A DNA stretch of 64,000 bases from an uncultured Acetatifactor sp. (lineage in GTDB: Bacteria; Bacillota; Clostridia; Lachnospirales; Lachnospiraceae). This document shows, piece by piece, positions 17,085 to 25,723 of this stretch (position 1 is the first letter of the stretch; each line of letters opens with the position of its first letter). The stretch lies in the NCBI GenBank assembly GCA_910584435.1, contig CAJUAP010000015.1, forward strand, positions 8,930 through 72,929. Reading direction: 5' to 3'. Made by a program: the position numbers and the translations under genes. The notes below the pieces were generated by a model. That model was not told the origin of the DNA. It was given only the letters and a program-made list of their open reading frames with translations, and did no database searches.

Positions 17085-18357
17085 TATAATACCACCATAT
17101 CAGCTTCTCATCCGCTTCCCATAAAACAGCCGCCGTCACTTTGCAGTCATGCTGCTGCAGAAATTCCAGCACACGCTCAAACTGTCTGCCCCCATGGGCT
17201 CCAGCCCTCACCACCAGCAGAATTCCCTCTGCTCCGCGCAGCAGACTGCTGTTTTCCGGATGCAGCAGCGGTGAAGGCACGGCAAACCACCCATCCATTC
17301 CGTTGTCTTTACCTGCATTTCTTCTGCTGTCTTCATCTATACCCCTTCCGCTGCCTTCATCTATACCCCTTCCGCTGTCTTCATCTATACTTCTTCCGCT
17401 GCCTTCATCTATACTTCTTCCGCTGTCCCCACCTATACTTCTTCCGCTGCCTTCATCTATACCCCTTCCGCTGTCTTTACCCGCATCCCCTTCCTGCGCT
17501 CCCGTCACATCCGGGCATACCTGCCGCAGTCTATCCAGCACCTCCGCCGCGTCCACCTGCTCCTGTACCCCGCAGACTGCCACCCGTTTTAAGAAATCCC
17601 CTTCCCCATGCTCGCTCCGGAAAAAATACCGCAGATTCTCCCCCAGTTCCTTACTCTCTATAGTACCTGCCGTCTTCACACCATACCGTTTCCAAATGGC
17701 AGAAGGCAGCCGGAATCCATCCTCTCCTGTTATCTGAAGCAATACCCCCACAACTGCAAAAAAGCAGGAAAGCACCGCGCTAAGTGCAAACGCCCTTCCC
17801 ACTCTCACATCAGGAATTACCTCCTGTGCCGTATCTGCCGAATCAATCACACTGATAGACGCAATCTCCCGAATCGCCCCGGCAAATTCCTGTGTCATGG
17901 CCGCCTCCACTGCCTGCGCAATCCAAATGCTTTTCTCCGGGTTATCCGTAGTCACCGCAGTTGAAGGCACTCGCAAATCCGAAGCCAGAAACGCCTGCAG
18001 CATCTCCCCCAGAACCTGGCGCTCCGGAATCTCATAAATCATATCCGCCTTATCTTCCAGGCTTTCCCGCAGATGGACATACACCGCATCTAAAAACATC
18101 TGCGACTGCAGATACGTATTCCAGCTGGTCTGATTGATATAGACCGCTCCCACATCCTTCTCTTCCACTGCATATGCCACCCGGTAGACAGATGCGGCAG
18201 TATAATAACACTGGCCGCGCAGCAGCACATTTTTTACATAATACCCACCGCCAAACAGCACTGTACCCAGCAAGGTAACTGACAATATCACAGGCAGCCT
18301 GCGGCACATACAGAGCATGGTAAGACGCAGGTCAAAAGGTTCTTTTCCATATGTCAT
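17065..18357 (-). CDS. Wzz-like polysaccharide co-polymerase fused to a degenerate BY-kinase-like domain
   Basis: Encodes 430 residues. Membrane segments lie near 22-44 and 187-208, with a mostly extracytoplasmic domain between them, as in Wzz/CapA proteins that set chain length. The cytoplasmic tail (215-430) resembles a bacterial tyrosine kinase (FLKRVAVCGVQEQ; LLRGAEGILLVVRAG), but Walker A is absent and no Walker B Asp-rich motif or Tyr cluster is seen. Residues 295-344 are octapeptide repeats of the type GSGRSIDE inserted in this domain. The start has AGGAGG and overlaps the previous stop as ATGA. The last codons come from a hairpin element. It may regulate polymerisation without kinase activity. 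Confidence 0.75.
   Translation of the reverse strand: MTYGKEPFDLRLTMLCMCRRLPVILSVTLLGTVLFGGGYYVKNVLLRGQCYYTAASVYRVAYAVEEKDVGAVYINQTSWNTYLQSQMFLDAVYVHLRESLEDKADMIYEIPERQVLGEMLQAFLASDLRVPSTAVTTDNPEKSIWIAQAVEAAMTQEFAGAIREIASISVIDSADTAQEVIPDVRVGRAFALSAVLSCFFAVVGVLLQITGEDGFRLPSAIWKRYGVKTAGTIESKELGENLRYFFRSEHGEGDFLKRVAVCGVQEQVDAAEVLDRLRQVCPDVTGAQEGDAGKDSGRGIDEGSGRSIGGDSGRSIDEGSGRSIDEDSGRGIDEGSGRGIDEDSRRNAGKDNGMDGWFAVPSPLLHPENSSLLRGAEGILLVVRAGAHGGRQFERVLEFLQQHDCKVTAAVLWEADEKLIWWYYKCGKKI
17326..17475 (-). repeat. In-frame 24-bp tandem repeat encoding GSGRSIDE-type octapeptides
   Basis: About six units of 24 bp inside the Wzz-like gene encode alternating DSGRGIDE and GSGRSIDE. The pattern is Ser/Gly/Arg with an acidic pair and should be disordered. 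The exact multiple of three allows copy number to change without a frameshift. Confidence 0.88.
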
Positions 18358-19796
18358 TCTTCCTCCTGCCCCCTTCTCTGTTTTTCTTCTCTCAAAGCAG
18401 TGATCTGTTCCTCCTCCACCCCCTCCGTACTGTCCGGCCAGAATATGATCTTCAGTGTCAAAAGCATCAGCTTTAAATCCAGCACCACGGAATAATTCTC
18501 AATATAAGTCAGATCAAGCTTTAATTTATCATAAGGAGAAGTATTATATTTTCCGTAAACCTGCGCAAATCCCGCAAGCCCTGCCTTCACCTTCATCCGA
18601 TAGGCAAATTCCGGCATAAGCGCCATATATTTCTCGATAATCTCCGGCCGCTCCGGTCTGGGGCCGATAAAAGACATATCCCCCTTGAGAATATTAATCA
18701 GCTGAGGCAGTTCGTCAATCCTGCATTTCCTGATAACCCTTCCGATGGGCGTAATACGGTCATCATTTTTCTGTGCCAGCCTGGCCACGCCATCCTTCTC
18801 TGCATCCACCTGCATACTGCGGAATTTCATAATATAAAACTTCCTCCGGTTCTGCGTACACCGCACCTGCTTGTACAAAACCGGACCGCCGTCATATAGC
18901 TTAACGGCAATGGCCGTAATCAGCATAAAGGGGGAAGCAATCACTAACAAAATCAACGCGCACAGGATATCTATAAACCTCTTGACAAAACGCTGTTCCA
19001 CCGTAAGACTGTATTCCCTGGTCAGCAGAAGGGGGGTGTCAAACACATGCAGCTCTTCCGCCCCCATCAAAATCACATCCGTAATCTTGGGAAGCAGATA
19101 CACCCGGATGGAGTGTCCATAACAGAACTTGAGCAAGGGCGTTCTCTCTTCTATAGAAATGTCTCCCAGCACAACCGCATTGCATTCGCCCGCTCCATAA
19201 GACTGTATAATCGCCTCGCACACTTTTTCCATCCCGGCTTTCACGGAGACCTTTTTGACAATTACATACTTATCCTTCCGGCTCTCCACCTTACTGCAGA
19301 ACCCCTCTATGGGCCTTTCCCCATGCACCAGCAGAAGCTTTCTGGGCGGAAAAATGGCACGATAGAGACGGTTTGCCGCATTGATATAGATAATGACAAT
19401 GAGTACCTGCTCCACTGTCATGGTCAGAAACACATCCGGCACAAAAAGCTGGAATGCCATAACCGAAAGCTCGCCGTATATGAATATATTAGCCATTAAC
19501 GTGGAAAACACCTGGGAAAATATCACTTCCGAATTCTTCAAATATCCCAGCCGCATTCCGCCATACATAGAAGACAGCATAAACAATACGAATGCATAAA
19601 TGGCAATCTCAAGCATATGCCCCTTAAACCAGAAATTCCTCAGCCCTTCCACCACGCTGTACTGAAAGTGAAACACCCAATGGTAAGCAAACACCCCAAT
19701 CTCCAGCCCCAGGCATATGGCTGTCAGGCTTAAGTTGATCAATCTCTTAAAGGTTTCCAGCTTCCTAAGCTTTTCTTCGTTGGTATTTATTCTCAA
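18354..19796 (-). CDS. WbaP/WcaJ-type initiating phosphoglycosyl transferase
   Basis: Encodes about 480 residues. Four to five hydrophobic segments lie in the first 140 residues, then a Rossmann-like CoA-binding domain, then the catalytic domain starting with RFIDILCALILLVIASPF. It includes KFRSMQVDAEKD, RKCRIDELPQLINILKGDM and IGPRPERPEI. It loads the first sugar phosphate on undecaprenyl phosphate. No ATG fits; TTG at 19796 has GGGAGG nine bases upstream, whereas the TTG at 19832 has none. It overlaps the Wzz-like gene by 4 bp, the usual initiator/chain-length pairing. With the short enzyme at 7302 this locus has two initiators. Confidence 0.88.
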   Translation of the reverse strand: MRINTNEEKLRKLETFKRLINLSLTAICLGLEIGVFAYHWVFHFQYSVVEGLRNFWFKGHMLEIAIYAFVLFMLSSMYGGMRLGYLKNSEVIFSQVFSTLMANIFIYGELSVMAFQLFVPDVFLTMTVEQVLIVIIYINAANRLYRAIFPPRKLLLVHGERPIEGFCSKVESRKDKYVIVKKVSVKAGMEKVCEAIIQSYGAGECNAVVLGDISIEERTPLLKFCYGHSIRVYLLPKITDVILMGAEELHVFDTPLLLTREYSLTVEQRFVKRFIDILCALILLVIASPFMLITAIAVKLYDGGPVLYKQVRCTQNRRKFYIMKFRSMQVDAEKDGVARLAQKNDDRITPIGRVIRKCRIDELPQLINILKGDMSFIGPRPERPEIIEKYMALMPEFAYRMKVKAGLAGFAQVYGKYNTSPYDKLKLDLTYIENYSVVLDLKLMLLTLKIIFWPDSTEGVEEEQITALREEKQRRGQEEE

Positions 19797-19890
19797 AACA
19801 GGGTTCCTCCCTATATGGAAATCAACTGGCAAACAATGTCAAAAAAAAACAATGCATTGGTCTTAGTATATCACAAAACTCCCTCTATTA

Positions 19891-20649
19891 CTATACCCTT
19901 CTTTTCACAGCTCTGAACGCCCAAAAGCAGAAATGATACATACTGGCCAGGACACCCAATTGTTCATTCTGCCGGTATAAATTCCAGATGCGCCGGATTG
20001 CCTCCAGCTTATTTGAAGAAAGCGTCTTCCCCGCCCGGCGGTACTTCGCCAGGTTCTCATCCAATCCATAGGCAAGGATTCCGCTGCGCAGCACCTGAAA
20101 CCAAAGCGCAGTATCCTCGCTTTTTACTATGGGCATTTCCAACTGTTCCTTAGGGATTTTGGCAGTGTCAAAAATGACCGTAGTAGTAAAAATAGTGGTA
20201 TTGCTCAAAGCCTGCCTGTAGTTCAGCGTCTCCGGCACACGAACCACCTTTCCGGTTCCCCTGCCCTGTTCGTCTGCGAACTCATATCCGGTAAACACAA
20301 ATGCAGCGTCCTTCTCTTTTAAGAAACGCAGCTCTTTCTCCAGCTTTTCCGGCACCCACAGATCGTCCGCATCCAGATACGCAATATATCTTCCGGCGGC
20401 TTCCTTCAGACCTCTATTCCTTGCTCTGGCCGCTCCCTGATTTGACGGCTGCCTGAGCAGACGTATCCTGTTTTCCCCCTTTTCCTCCGCATACTGCCGG
20501 ATAATTTCCGCCGTCCGATCCTGGCTGCCGTCTTCCACAAGAAGAAGCTCCCAATAAGGATACGTCTGGGCTGCCACACATTCCAGCGTCTCAAGAATAT
20601 ACTTTTCCACATTATATACAGGTACAATAATACTAATCAGCTCGTTCAT
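19891..20649 (-). CDS. Family 2 glycosyltransferase
   Basis: Encodes 252 residues. LISIIVPVYNVEKYI, LLLVEDGSQDRTAEII and YIAYLDADDLWVPEKLEKE are clear GT2 motifs, the last with the DADD metal site. It is one of the better conserved transferases here, similar to TuaG/EpsJ-type enzymes. Start at ATG 20649, 17 bp inside the end of the preceding membrane-protein gene, so translation is probably coupled. The frame upstream of this ATG is antisense-like extension into that neighbour and is not counted. Confidence 0.87.
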   Translation of the reverse strand: MNELISIIVPVYNVEKYILETLECVAAQTYPYWELLLVEDGSQDRTAEIIRQYAEEKGENRIRLLRQPSNQGAARARNRGLKEAAGRYIAYLDADDLWVPEKLEKELRFLKEKDAAFVFTGYEFADEQGRGTGKVVRVPETLNYRQALSNTTIFTTTVIFDTAKIPKEQLEMPIVKSEDTALWFQVLRSGILAYGLDENLAKYRRAGKTLSSNKLEAIRRIWNLYRQNEQLGVLASMYHFCFWAFRAVKRRV

Positions 20650-21568
20650 AAAATATCCAATACCCTTCCGACAGCCTTGCTTTGGTATGCAGTGCTGTTT
20701 CCATCCTTTGTATTGTCTCGGAAGATGCCGTCTCCGGAAGCACGACACAATCCACTCCTGCGTCCTGTGCATACCGTATACATACTTCCAATGCCGTGAA
20801 AGCAGCATCCACACCTGCTGCACCCATGGCATCCGCATCTAATGTCTGCGTATTGTTCCCGTCATCTGCATTTCCTGCCTGCTCCATCCATTCATATAAT
20901 GCTATGGTCTGTTGGTCATACACATCATAAGAATAGGCATTCAGAGAAATATCCCACATATTCCTTCCATAGGGAAGCAGGATACGCCCATCATATTCTC
21001 TGGCATAGGACATAATTTCCCGGGGCGCCCACAGGCAGATATTGCCTTCGGGACATAAACCCGCAATCTGATCCAATACCACATATGCCCGCTCCCGCTC
21101 CACTGCCGTCTCCTTTCGACTCCATGACGGTCTGCCCATTCCTCCTGATAACATGATTACCGCCAGCAGAAGCACTGTGGCCGGAATTCCCCTGCGCCAA
21201 TGTGCCAACCGCATTCTGCCCCGGCCCTCCGGCAGATTACCTCCGGCTTCCGCCGAACCGTTCCAGCACTCTGACAGAAAAAATGTCACTCCATATGCAA
21301 TGGCGGCTGTCATCGGAACCAGGCTCCAAATCCATTCATAGCCATAAAACCCCGTCTGATACCACATGAGCAGTCCTGCCGTCACCGGAACTATGCAGCA
21401 GATTGTCACAACAATAGTATACCCCAAAAAAGATAGCTTTTCCGTCTTTTTCCTGTAATACCATAAAAAAAGCAATGCGGCAAGCAGCAACGCAGCAAGC
21501 TTTCCGTCATCCGTATAATTCTTCCATCCAAGCCAGGCCATCTGTATATTTTTCAGAATTGCTGTCAT
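20633..21568 (-). CDS. Membrane protein of unknown function with soluble C-terminal half
   Basis: Encodes 311 residues. Four hydrophobic segments lie at about residues 25-40, 47-68, 78-98 and 125-145, followed by a soluble part of 160 residues (NICLWAPREIMSYAREYDGR; VDCVVLPETASSET). The C-terminal part reads like the extracytoplasmic domain of a GT-C-type mannosyltransferase lacking its N-terminal half. The start overlaps the stop of the gene before it as ATGA, so the two may act as split halves of one enzyme. GAGGAG lies eight bases upstream of the ATG. Confidence 0.65.
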   Translation of the reverse strand: MTAILKNIQMAWLGWKNYTDDGKLAALLLAALLFLWYYRKKTEKLSFLGYTIVVTICCIVPVTAGLLMWYQTGFYGYEWIWSLVPMTAAIAYGVTFFLSECWNGSAEAGGNLPEGRGRMRLAHWRRGIPATVLLLAVIMLSGGMGRPSWSRKETAVERERAYVVLDQIAGLCPEGNICLWAPREIMSYAREYDGRILLPYGRNMWDISLNAYSYDVYDQQTIALYEWMEQAGNADDGNNTQTLDADAMGAAGVDAAFTALEVCIRYAQDAGVDCVVLPETASSETIQRMETALHTKARLSEGYWIFYERAD

Positions 21569-22536
21569 TTCGTACACTCCTCACTGTCAGCTTCCCAAAA
21601 GGAATCGGTTAATTTCAGGGAACGCTCCCGATTGCATCCCTCTGCCACAGCCATTCCCACAATCATAAGCAGACATACACCCATGCCGTAAAAAGTCCAG
21701 ACCATACAGGCTTCTGCAAGGATACACAAAAATGCTGACAACCACTTTCTTCTCATGCACAAAGCCAACAGCCACGGCAGCAATACCCCGTTGCGGATAG
21801 CGGTGCCCCTCCATCCGCAGTACAATAACTGAAAACCATCCAAAGCATAAAAGTATGTCTCCGTCCACATGAGCAATGACACCACAATCAGAAAGCACAT
21901 CCTCTTTTTCCTGCCGTCCGCTCCATTTCTGCCGGAGACAGGAAATACGCAGCAGGCCAGTGCATAAAAAGATACATAAGAACTGAATAATGTCACTGTG
22001 GGCACAATCCTCCAAACCATTATCCCGGCATCGGAATCAAATATCCTGCACAAACAGCAGTAAAGTGTAGGCAGACACAGAATCTTCAGCCTGGAAGGAA
22101 TTCCCGTTGTATACGGTTGTCCCGTCATAGGATTCCGCCGGTAAATATGATCCGTTTCCAGAAAGCTTTCCACAGTCTCCGCCATCATATCCCCATCCAC
22201 ATAAGGCCCTCGCGCCATCCAGATAAAAAGCAGCTGCAATACCAGACCAACTATAAAAATCAGCAGCAATATCCACTCCGCCCTGTCATTGGGCATCATC
22301 TGCCTGTTATCTTCTCCCGTTTCCTGCCTTCTGCCCTTTTTTGACAGAATCAGACACTTGGACACCAGCACACCTGCCAGCAGCACACACATAATTCCCA
22401 CTGCCCCCAATAACCACATGGTACAGCGCTGTAAAGTCCAGCCAAATACAATTCCTGCCAAATGCACTGCTTCCGCCAGGCCGATGATAACAATTTCACT
22501 CAAAATTAAATGATCCGTCCAGGTATTTCTTTTCAC
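21565..22536 (-). CDS. DUF6077-like multi-spanning membrane protein, putative GT-C half
   Basis: Encodes 323 residues with about eight hydrophobic segments. An extracytoplasmic loop near residue 110 contains GPYVDGDMMAETVESFL; an acidic motif after the first helices is typical of GT-C lipid-linked-sugar transferases. The family name DUF6077 is from memory and should be confirmed. The start is GTG with AGAGG seven bases upstream. It shares an ATGA junction with the following gene, which supplies a soluble C-terminal domain. Together they could form one split transferase that decorates the glycan outside the membrane. Confidence 0.62.
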   Translation of the reverse strand: MKRNTWTDHLILSEIVIIGLAEAVHLAGIVFGWTLQRCTMWLLGAVGIMCVLLAGVLVSKCLILSKKGRRQETGEDNRQMMPNDRAEWILLLIFIVGLVLQLLFIWMARGPYVDGDMMAETVESFLETDHIYRRNPMTGQPYTTGIPSRLKILCLPTLYCCLCRIFDSDAGIMVWRIVPTVTLFSSYVSFYALACCVFPVSGRNGADGRKKRMCFLIVVSLLMWTETYFYALDGFQLLYCGWRGTAIRNGVLLPWLLALCMRRKWLSAFLCILAEACMVWTFYGMGVCLLMIVGMAVAEGCNRERSLKLTDSFWEADSEECTK

Positions 22537-22616
22537 AGCATTTCCTCTTTTATAATCTTCTCTGCTTTTTGCACTTCCATGTCAACATTTTACCATAATT
22601 ATCCTCTGAAGTCCAC

Positions 22617-22646
22617 AAAAGCAGCCGGTTTTTAGCCGGCTGCTTT
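22617..22646 (-). terminator. Intrinsic terminator of the Spo0A-like gene
   Basis: Stem GCAGCCGG/CCGGCTGC extended by AAA/TTT, with a short loop. On the minus strand the stem is followed by TTTTG. It lies 52 bp after the gene ending at 22699 and isolates it from the polysaccharide genes downstream. Confidence 0.85.
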
Positions 22647-22698
22647 CCATTCTCGCAGTAAGAAGCATATTAGTCCACTGTTGTATCTTTCGTAAAAT

Positions 22699-23076
22699 CT
22701 ACATTGCCTTAAAATCCAGTCGAACCTTATCTGCGATACGAGCTATGTATTCACTGTTCGTAGGTCTGGTTTTGCCTGATGATATAGAATATCCAAACAT
22801 TTTTTCAAAAGTCTCCACATTTCCTCTGTTCCATGACACTTCGATGGCATTGCGTATTGCTCGTTCTACCTTTTGGTCTGTTGTCTTAAACCTTCTTGCA
22901 ATGGTAGGATATAACAATTTTGTAATACTGCTCACCACCTCCATGTTTTTTCCCGATATTAAAATAGCATCCCTCAAATAATGATAACCCTTTAAGTGCG
23001 CAGGCACTCCTATGTCCAACATAATTTCAGTAATATACTTCTCCAGCTCACAATCCTTTATAGCAATAATCTCCAT
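22699..23076 (-). CDS. Stand-alone Spo0A-type DNA-binding effector domain
   Basis: Encodes 125 residues that align by eye with the C-terminal effector domain of Spo0A across its whole length: DIGVPAHLKGYHYLRDAI, ITKLLYPTIARRF, QKVERAIRNAIEVSWNRGN and KTRPTNSEYIARIADKVRL. These include the recognition-helix residues that read the 0A box. The phosphoacceptor receiver domain is absent, and no receiver gene is adjacent. AAAGGGG precedes the ATG. It would bind DNA without phosphorylation control, either as a constitutive regulator or as a competitor of full Spo0A. It is flanked by a strong terminator and lies between a GtrB-type gene and the GT-C pair, so a role in polysaccharide or sporulation timing is plausible. 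Confidence 0.9.
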   Translation of the reverse strand: MEIIAIKDCELEKYITEIMLDIGVPAHLKGYHYLRDAILISGKNMEVVSSITKLLYPTIARRFKTTDQKVERAIRNAIEVSWNRGNVETFEKMFGYSISSGKTRPTNSEYIARIADKVRLDFKAM

Positions 23077-23198
23077 ATGAATTCCCCTTTCTTATGTTGA
23101 TTGTTGCTTCCTTACTGCTTTGAACAATAAAGATTTTACCACATTTTCTTCAATTAGAAAAGCCTGAAAGCCGCTAAGAACTCGTTAAGAGTTAGGGC

Positions 23199-23217
23199 AG
23201 AAATTCTCAGAATTTCT
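23199..23217. promoter_or_regulatory. Perfect 19-bp palindrome at the gtrB stop codon
   Basis: AGAAATTC-TGA-GAATTTCT, perfectly symmetrical, overlaps the stop codon of the gene ending at 23207 and lies about 120 bp upstream of the Spo0A-like gene. It could be an operator or a short RNA hairpin. No T-run follows, so it is a poor terminator. Confidence 0.45.
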
Positions 23218-24136
23218 CACGTACCAGATAAATAGGACGTTTCTTTACCTCCATATAAGTTTTCGCAAGATATTGACCTAATATGCCTGTACAGAAAAAC
23301 TGCACCCCGCTGGTCATAAGAATTATACATACAAGAGAGGGCCATCCCGACACCGGATCGCCGAATATCATTTTCCGAACAATTATAAATATAATCATCA
23401 AAAACGCGATAACACAGAAAAATACGCCTACTATCGATGCCAGCATCAACGGCATAGTGGAAAACGCAGTAATTCCATCCAAAGAATATAGAAACAGCTT
23501 CCAAAAGTTCCACTTTGTCTCCCCCTTGACCCGCTCTACATTCTCATATTCCATCCATTTGGTTCTAAACCCCACCCATCCGAAGATACCTTTGGTAAAA
23601 CGGTTATATTCCCGCATGGACAGAATCGCATCTACCATCTGCCTTGTCATCAGCCTGTAGTCCCTGGCGCCATCCATAATCTCTGTCTTGGAGATCTTCT
23701 TCATCAGCCGGTAAAACGCCCTGGCAAAAAAGCTTCTGACGGGAGGCTCACCCTTTCTGGACACCCTTCTTGTGGCCACCGAATCATAGCCCTCCTGCAG
23801 GTGAGCGAACATCTCCGGCAGCAGAGCGGGCGGATCCTGCAGATCCACATCCATCATGACCACATAATCCCCCTTCGCACACTCCAGGCCGGCAAACATC
23901 GCTGCCTCCTTACCAAAATTTCTTGAAAATGATACCAGGTGTACCCTGTCATCCTTTTCTCTCAGCTTCTTCACCTCCGAAACCGTCCGGTCAGCGGAAC
24001 CGTCATCCACATAGAGAAGCTCCAAATCCACCTCCTTTTCTTTAAAAAAAGGCTGGGTTTTCATAAGTTCTGCATAAAAAAGGGCTATATTTTCTTCTTC
24101 ATTGTAGCAAGGCACAATTACACTCAGCAAACTCAT
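23207..24136 (-). CDS. GtrB/DPM1-type bactoprenol-linked glycosyltransferase
   Basis: Encodes 309 residues: a GT2 domain (SVIVPCYNEEENI, LLYVDDGSADRTV, MMDVDLQDPPALLPEM) followed by two membrane helices at about residues 228-250 and 262-288. This is the plan of GtrB and dolichol-phosphate mannosyltransferase, which load a sugar on undecaprenyl phosphate for later use by a GT-C enzyme on the outer side. ARDYRLMTRQMVDAI and WVGFRT fit that family. GGGAG lies eight bases before the ATG at 24136. The GT-C-like pair downstream is a natural partner. Confidence 0.9.
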   Translation of the reverse strand: MSLLSVIVPCYNEEENIALFYAELMKTQPFFKEKEVDLELLYVDDGSADRTVSEVKKLREKDDRVHLVSFSRNFGKEAAMFAGLECAKGDYVVMMDVDLQDPPALLPEMFAHLQEGYDSVATRRVSRKGEPPVRSFFARAFYRLMKKISKTEIMDGARDYRLMTRQMVDAILSMREYNRFTKGIFGWVGFRTKWMEYENVERVKGETKWNFWKLFLYSLDGITAFSTMPLMLASIVGVFFCVIAFLMIIFIIVRKMIFGDPVSGWPSLVCIILMTSGVQFFCTGILGQYLAKTYMEVKKRPIYLVREKF

Positions 24137-24460
24137 CCTATCTACTCCCATTTTAAGCCGCTGCGCCGTTACTGTCCACTCCGTCCGCAGTAACGCTGCG
24201 CCGCAATACGAAAGGGGAAAATACCCCTCGATGTTTTATCCTGAAAATATGATACCCTTTCAGTATACAATTTTCCTGTTTTATACGCAAGCTTCTTTTT
24301 GTGAATATAAATAATTCTTAATTTTCTCCCCTTATCGATGACTATTCGCTACTTTTGTGGTAAACTATAAAGAATAGTTTCATCCGTACAAGAATACTTC
24401 TTGAACACGCAGGATGCAGCGCAATCCTTCGTAAAGATACATTTAACAGGAGATTAGACA
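24137..24460. other. Divergent intergenic region between gtrB-like gene and DUF3048 gene
   Basis: A 324-bp stretch without a gene, holding the 5' ends of two divergent genes. A perfect 8-bp hairpin CGTTACTG/CAGTAACG lies at 24167-24195, flanked by the direct repeat gctgcgccg. AT-rich DNA from 24240 to 24380 probably holds promoters; TATAAA at 24366 could be a -10 for the plus-strand gene, but its -35 is poor. No convincing promoter pair was found. Confidence 0.5.
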
Positions 24461-25633
24461 ATGAGAACCAGAAAAAATACCGTCAATTTATGGATTTTAT
24501 TCATATCCATTCTACTCAGTTTCACAGCATGCGGACTTACAGATACCATAGACAGTCCTATCATCTCTGAATCTGATAATCATAACCTGACTCCTATGGT
24601 CACTGCTCTGCCGCAGATACCTTCTTCAGGCACACCCTCATCCAATCTACCAATCGAAGATGATTCTCTGCCGCCGGAGGAAGGCATGGTGCGAAGCCGT
24701 CTTACAAATGAATGGGTGGATGCGGATGTTGCCGCCACACGCCCCCTGGCTGTAATGGTTCCTAATGAAGTTGCCGCCATTCCTCATTACAACCTTTCCA
24801 AAGCCTCTATTATCTATGAGGCAAACGTAGAGGGCCGGATGACGAGAATGCTTGCAATTTATGAAGACTGGAAGAATTTGAGTAAAATCGGCAATATCCG
24901 GAGCCTTCGGACGTACTATATGTATTGGGCATTTGAATGGGATGCTTTTATCGTTCATTTTGGAGGTCCCTTTTTCATCAATGATCTGCTGGAAGCCCCA
25001 ACCACTGAAAATATAGATGGTCTGAGCAGCCCGGATTCCAGCGCCTTTTCCCGCTCCACAGACCGTCCTAATCCCCACAATGCTTACGCATCCGGGGCGG
25101 GATTGGAAAATGTCATCAGCCAAAAGGGGTATTCCCTGAGCTATCGGGGACTGACGGATGACAGCCATTTTCTATTCACTGATAAATCTTCTCCCAATTA
25201 CCTGACACAGTATGATACCGCAGCCAGAAATGCTACATACATTGACATGTCCGGCTGCTATCCTCTGACCAGATGTTATTTCGAGTATAATGACGAAGAT
25301 GGTCTCTATTACCGCTCCCAGCATTTGACATCCGGTACGGATGGTCCCCACATAGACGCAGTGACAGGGGAGCAATTAACTTTTAAGAACATTTTAGTCC
25401 AATATGTAAAATATGAAGAATTGGGCGAGGGCTACCTGGCGTTCCAATGCCATGATACCACGAGAGACGGCTGGTTTTTTACCAACGGAAGAGGAATTCA
25501 TGTCAATTGGGAAAAAACCAGTGATTACGGCGCTACAAGATACTATGACGATTATGGAAATGAGATTATACTGAATACGGGGAAAACCATGATTTGTGTT
25601 GTGGAAGAAGGAAATACCTTTACTTTCCGATAA
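24461..25633 (+). CDS. DUF3048 (YerB-like) lipoprotein
   Basis: Encodes 390 residues. The signal peptide ends in a lipobox (LLSFTACG, Cys near residue 24), so it is anchored on the outer face of the membrane. A Ser/Pro-rich linker to about residue 75 precedes the DUF3048 domain: RPLAVMVPNEVAAIPHYNLS, GRMTRMLAIYED, IGNIRSLRTYYM, and late NGRGIHVNWEK and NTGKTMICVVEE. YerB-type proteins are extracellular with unknown biochemistry. AGGAG is eight bases before the ATG. It is one of only two complete plus-strand genes right of 1.3 kb and ends at a bidirectional terminator. Confidence 0.9.
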   Translation: MRTRKNTVNLWILFISILLSFTACGLTDTIDSPIISESDNHNLTPMVTALPQIPSSGTPSSNLPIEDDSLPPEEGMVRSRLTNEWVDADVAATRPLAVMVPNEVAAIPHYNLSKASIIYEANVEGRMTRMLAIYEDWKNLSKIGNIRSLRTYYMYWAFEWDAFIVHFGGPFFINDLLEAPTTENIDGLSSPDSSAFSRSTDRPNPHNAYASGAGLENVISQKGYSLSYRGLTDDSHFLFTDKSSPNYLTQYDTAARNATYIDMSGCYPLTRCYFEYNDEDGLYYRSQHLTSGTDGPHIDAVTGEQLTFKNILVQYVKYEELGEGYLAFQCHDTTRDGWFFTNGRGIHVNWEKTSDYGATRYYDDYGNEIILNTGKTMICVVEEGNTFTFR

Positions 25634-25690
25634 TCCCCCCGGTACTGTATATGTACATTTTGTCATCCGGCCAATGGAACAGGGAGTTAT

Positions 25691-25723
25691 AAAAAGGAGA
25701 TGCAGTCTGCATCTCCTTTTTTT
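25691..25723. terminator. Bidirectional intrinsic terminator
   Basis: AAAAAGGAGATGCA paired with TGCATCTCCTTTTT around a short loop, with A- and T-runs on both sides. It serves the DUF3048 gene and the convergent HPr gene, whose stop codon lies in the T-run. Confidence 0.92.
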
